Below are positions 63,511 through 64,000 of a stretch of DNA of 64,000 nucleotides, one piece after another (the first letter of the stretch is position 1; every line of letters starts with the position of its first letter). The DNA is from Mycolicibacterium peregrinum. Its GTDB lineage: Bacteria; Actinomycetota; Actinomycetes; Mycobacteriales; Mycobacteriaceae. The stretch is from the NCBI RefSeq assembly GCF_001665785.1, contig NZ_LZSO01000042.1, positions 1 to 64,000 of the forward strand. Direction: 5' to 3'. Made by a program: the position numbers and the translations under genes. A model generated the notes under the pieces. It was not told the DNA's origin. It made no database searches and was given only the letters and a program-made list of their open reading frames with translations.

Positions 63511-63834
63511 ATGGAACCATCACCGATCAGAGTGGCTGTCGCCATCGGCAGTTTGGCACTATCCCTGACCGCCGGCGCAGGTATCGCGTCCGCTGGTCCC
63601 AACCTGGACTCCGCGGTCAACTCCACCTGTAGCTATCCGCAGGTGATGGCGGCGCTGACTGCGCAGGATGCCAGAGCGAGCACGTCGCCGACGGCACAAT
63701 CTGCTTTGCGGCAGTTCCTCAATGCGCCGACTTCCCAACGGCAGATGATGGCCGAGGCGATTGTGAATTATCCGCCCAACCAGCAGTACCTGGGACTTCT
63801 GCAGACGGCCTTCGACACCTGCAACAACTTCTGA
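63511..63834 (+). CDS. Hemophore-related secreted protein
   Basis: 107 residues with a signal peptide (hydrophobic AVAIGSLALSLTAGAG, probable cleavage after ASA at residue 28) and a small helical domain with C40 (STCSYPQVMAAL) and C104 (FDTCNNF) placed to form a disulfide. This is the pattern of the mycobacterial hemophore-related family (Rv0203-like), proposed to bind haem outside the cell. An ideal GGGGAGGAGG ribosome site precedes the ATG. It follows the mmpL genes by about 145 bases and probably has its own promoter. A link to the lipopeptide is not evident. Confidence 0.8.
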   Translation: MEPSPIRVAVAIGSLALSLTAGAGIASAGPNLDSAVNSTCSYPQVMAALTAQDARASTSPTAQSALRQFLNAPTSQRQMMAEAIVNYPPNQQYLGLLQTAFDTCNNF

Positions 63835-63845
63835 GTGCACCGCCG

Positions 63846-64000
63846 TCAGTACGTCGCCTTGGTGCCGCCGAGCTGCTTGGTCAATGCGTCGGCCGTCGCC
63901 ACCAGTGCGCGGGCGCGATCGCTGATCTCCTTGTCCGTCAAGGCCGTTCCGATGTGCAGTGAGACCGCCATGACCTGGCGCTGATAGTGGTCGAACACCG
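63846..64000 (-). CDS. C-terminal part of an unidentified leftward gene
   Basis: Read leftward, the frame is open from the window edge to a TGA at 63846-63848 and gives about 50 residues, including SLHIGTALTDKEISDRARAL and ending GGTKATY. It looks helical and coding in composition. The family cannot be named from this fragment. It converges on the hemophore-like gene, with 11 bases between the two stops. Confidence 0.55.
   Translation of the reverse strand, partial: VFDHYQRQVMAVSLHIGTALTDKEISDRARALVATADALTKQLGGTKATY

Noticed and set aside
1..64000. tRNA genes, CRISPR arrays, insertion sequences or phage att sites
   Set aside because: None seen on either strand. Repeated DNA in the NRPS genes comes from module duplication and the short repeats at the left are hairpins without regular spacers.

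Overview
The window comes from a high-GC actinobacterium and almost certainly from a mycobacterium (Mycobacterium/Mycolicibacterium). Supporting signs are a cholesterol-catabolism block in the gene order known from M. tuberculosis Rv3534c-Rv3538, MmpS/MmpL transporters, a fatty-acyl-AMP ligase, a Mas/Pks2-like polyketide synthase, a Gap/Sap family membrane protein, an MbtH protein and a hemophore-like secreted protein. Family assignments were made by reading the sequence and from memory; no database search was run.

Left part (1-8963). The window opens with a DUF559/AbiEi-like gene framed by short hairpin repeats. Next come hsd4B and kstD (leftward) and hsaE-hsaG-hsaF (rightward), which serve side-chain, A-ring and late steps of steroid breakdown. 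They diverge from a 73-bp gap holding a clear KstR-type operator. A strong hairpin ends hsaF, and a RecQ-like helicase fused to a phosphoribosyltransferase domain follows.

Central part (8964-63366) is one lipopeptide biosynthesis and export locus. It begins with a DUF2505-type protein and an mbtH gene, followed by two overlapping giant NRPS genes (6518 and 4516 aa). I count nine complete modules, with the gene boundary falling between the C and A domains of module 6. The line is starter-C-A-PCP, C-A-MT-PCP, two C-A-PCP, C-A-MT-PCP, C//A-PCP, C-A-PCP, C-A-MT-PCP, C-A-PCP-TE. N-methylation domains sit in modules 2, 5 and 8, exactly every third residue, and there is no epimerase. Facing it on the minus strand is a run of PKS, methyltransferase, Gap-like protein and HtpG (Hsp90). 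Diverging from the PKS are a FAAL, an alpha/beta hydrolase, MmpS and two MmpL proteins.

Inferred working. The FAAL activates a fatty acid and the PKS, whose acyltransferase looks malonyl-type, extends and fully reduces it. The starter C domain then acylates residue 1, nine modules build an acyl-nonapeptide with three N-methyl groups, and the TE releases it as a free acid, ester or ring. Gap and MmpS/MmpL would carry it to the envelope. The parts list resembles a glycopeptidolipid (GPL) locus, but the assembly line has nine modules rather than four and ends in a TE rather than a reductase. No glycosyltransferase or PapA-type acyltransferase is present in the window. The closest product I recall is fortuitine (acyl-nonapeptide, N-MeLeu at 2 and 5), but module 8 methylation and several pocket codes do not fit it.

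Right end (63367-64000): a small hemophore-like secreted protein and the C-terminal end of an unidentified leftward gene.
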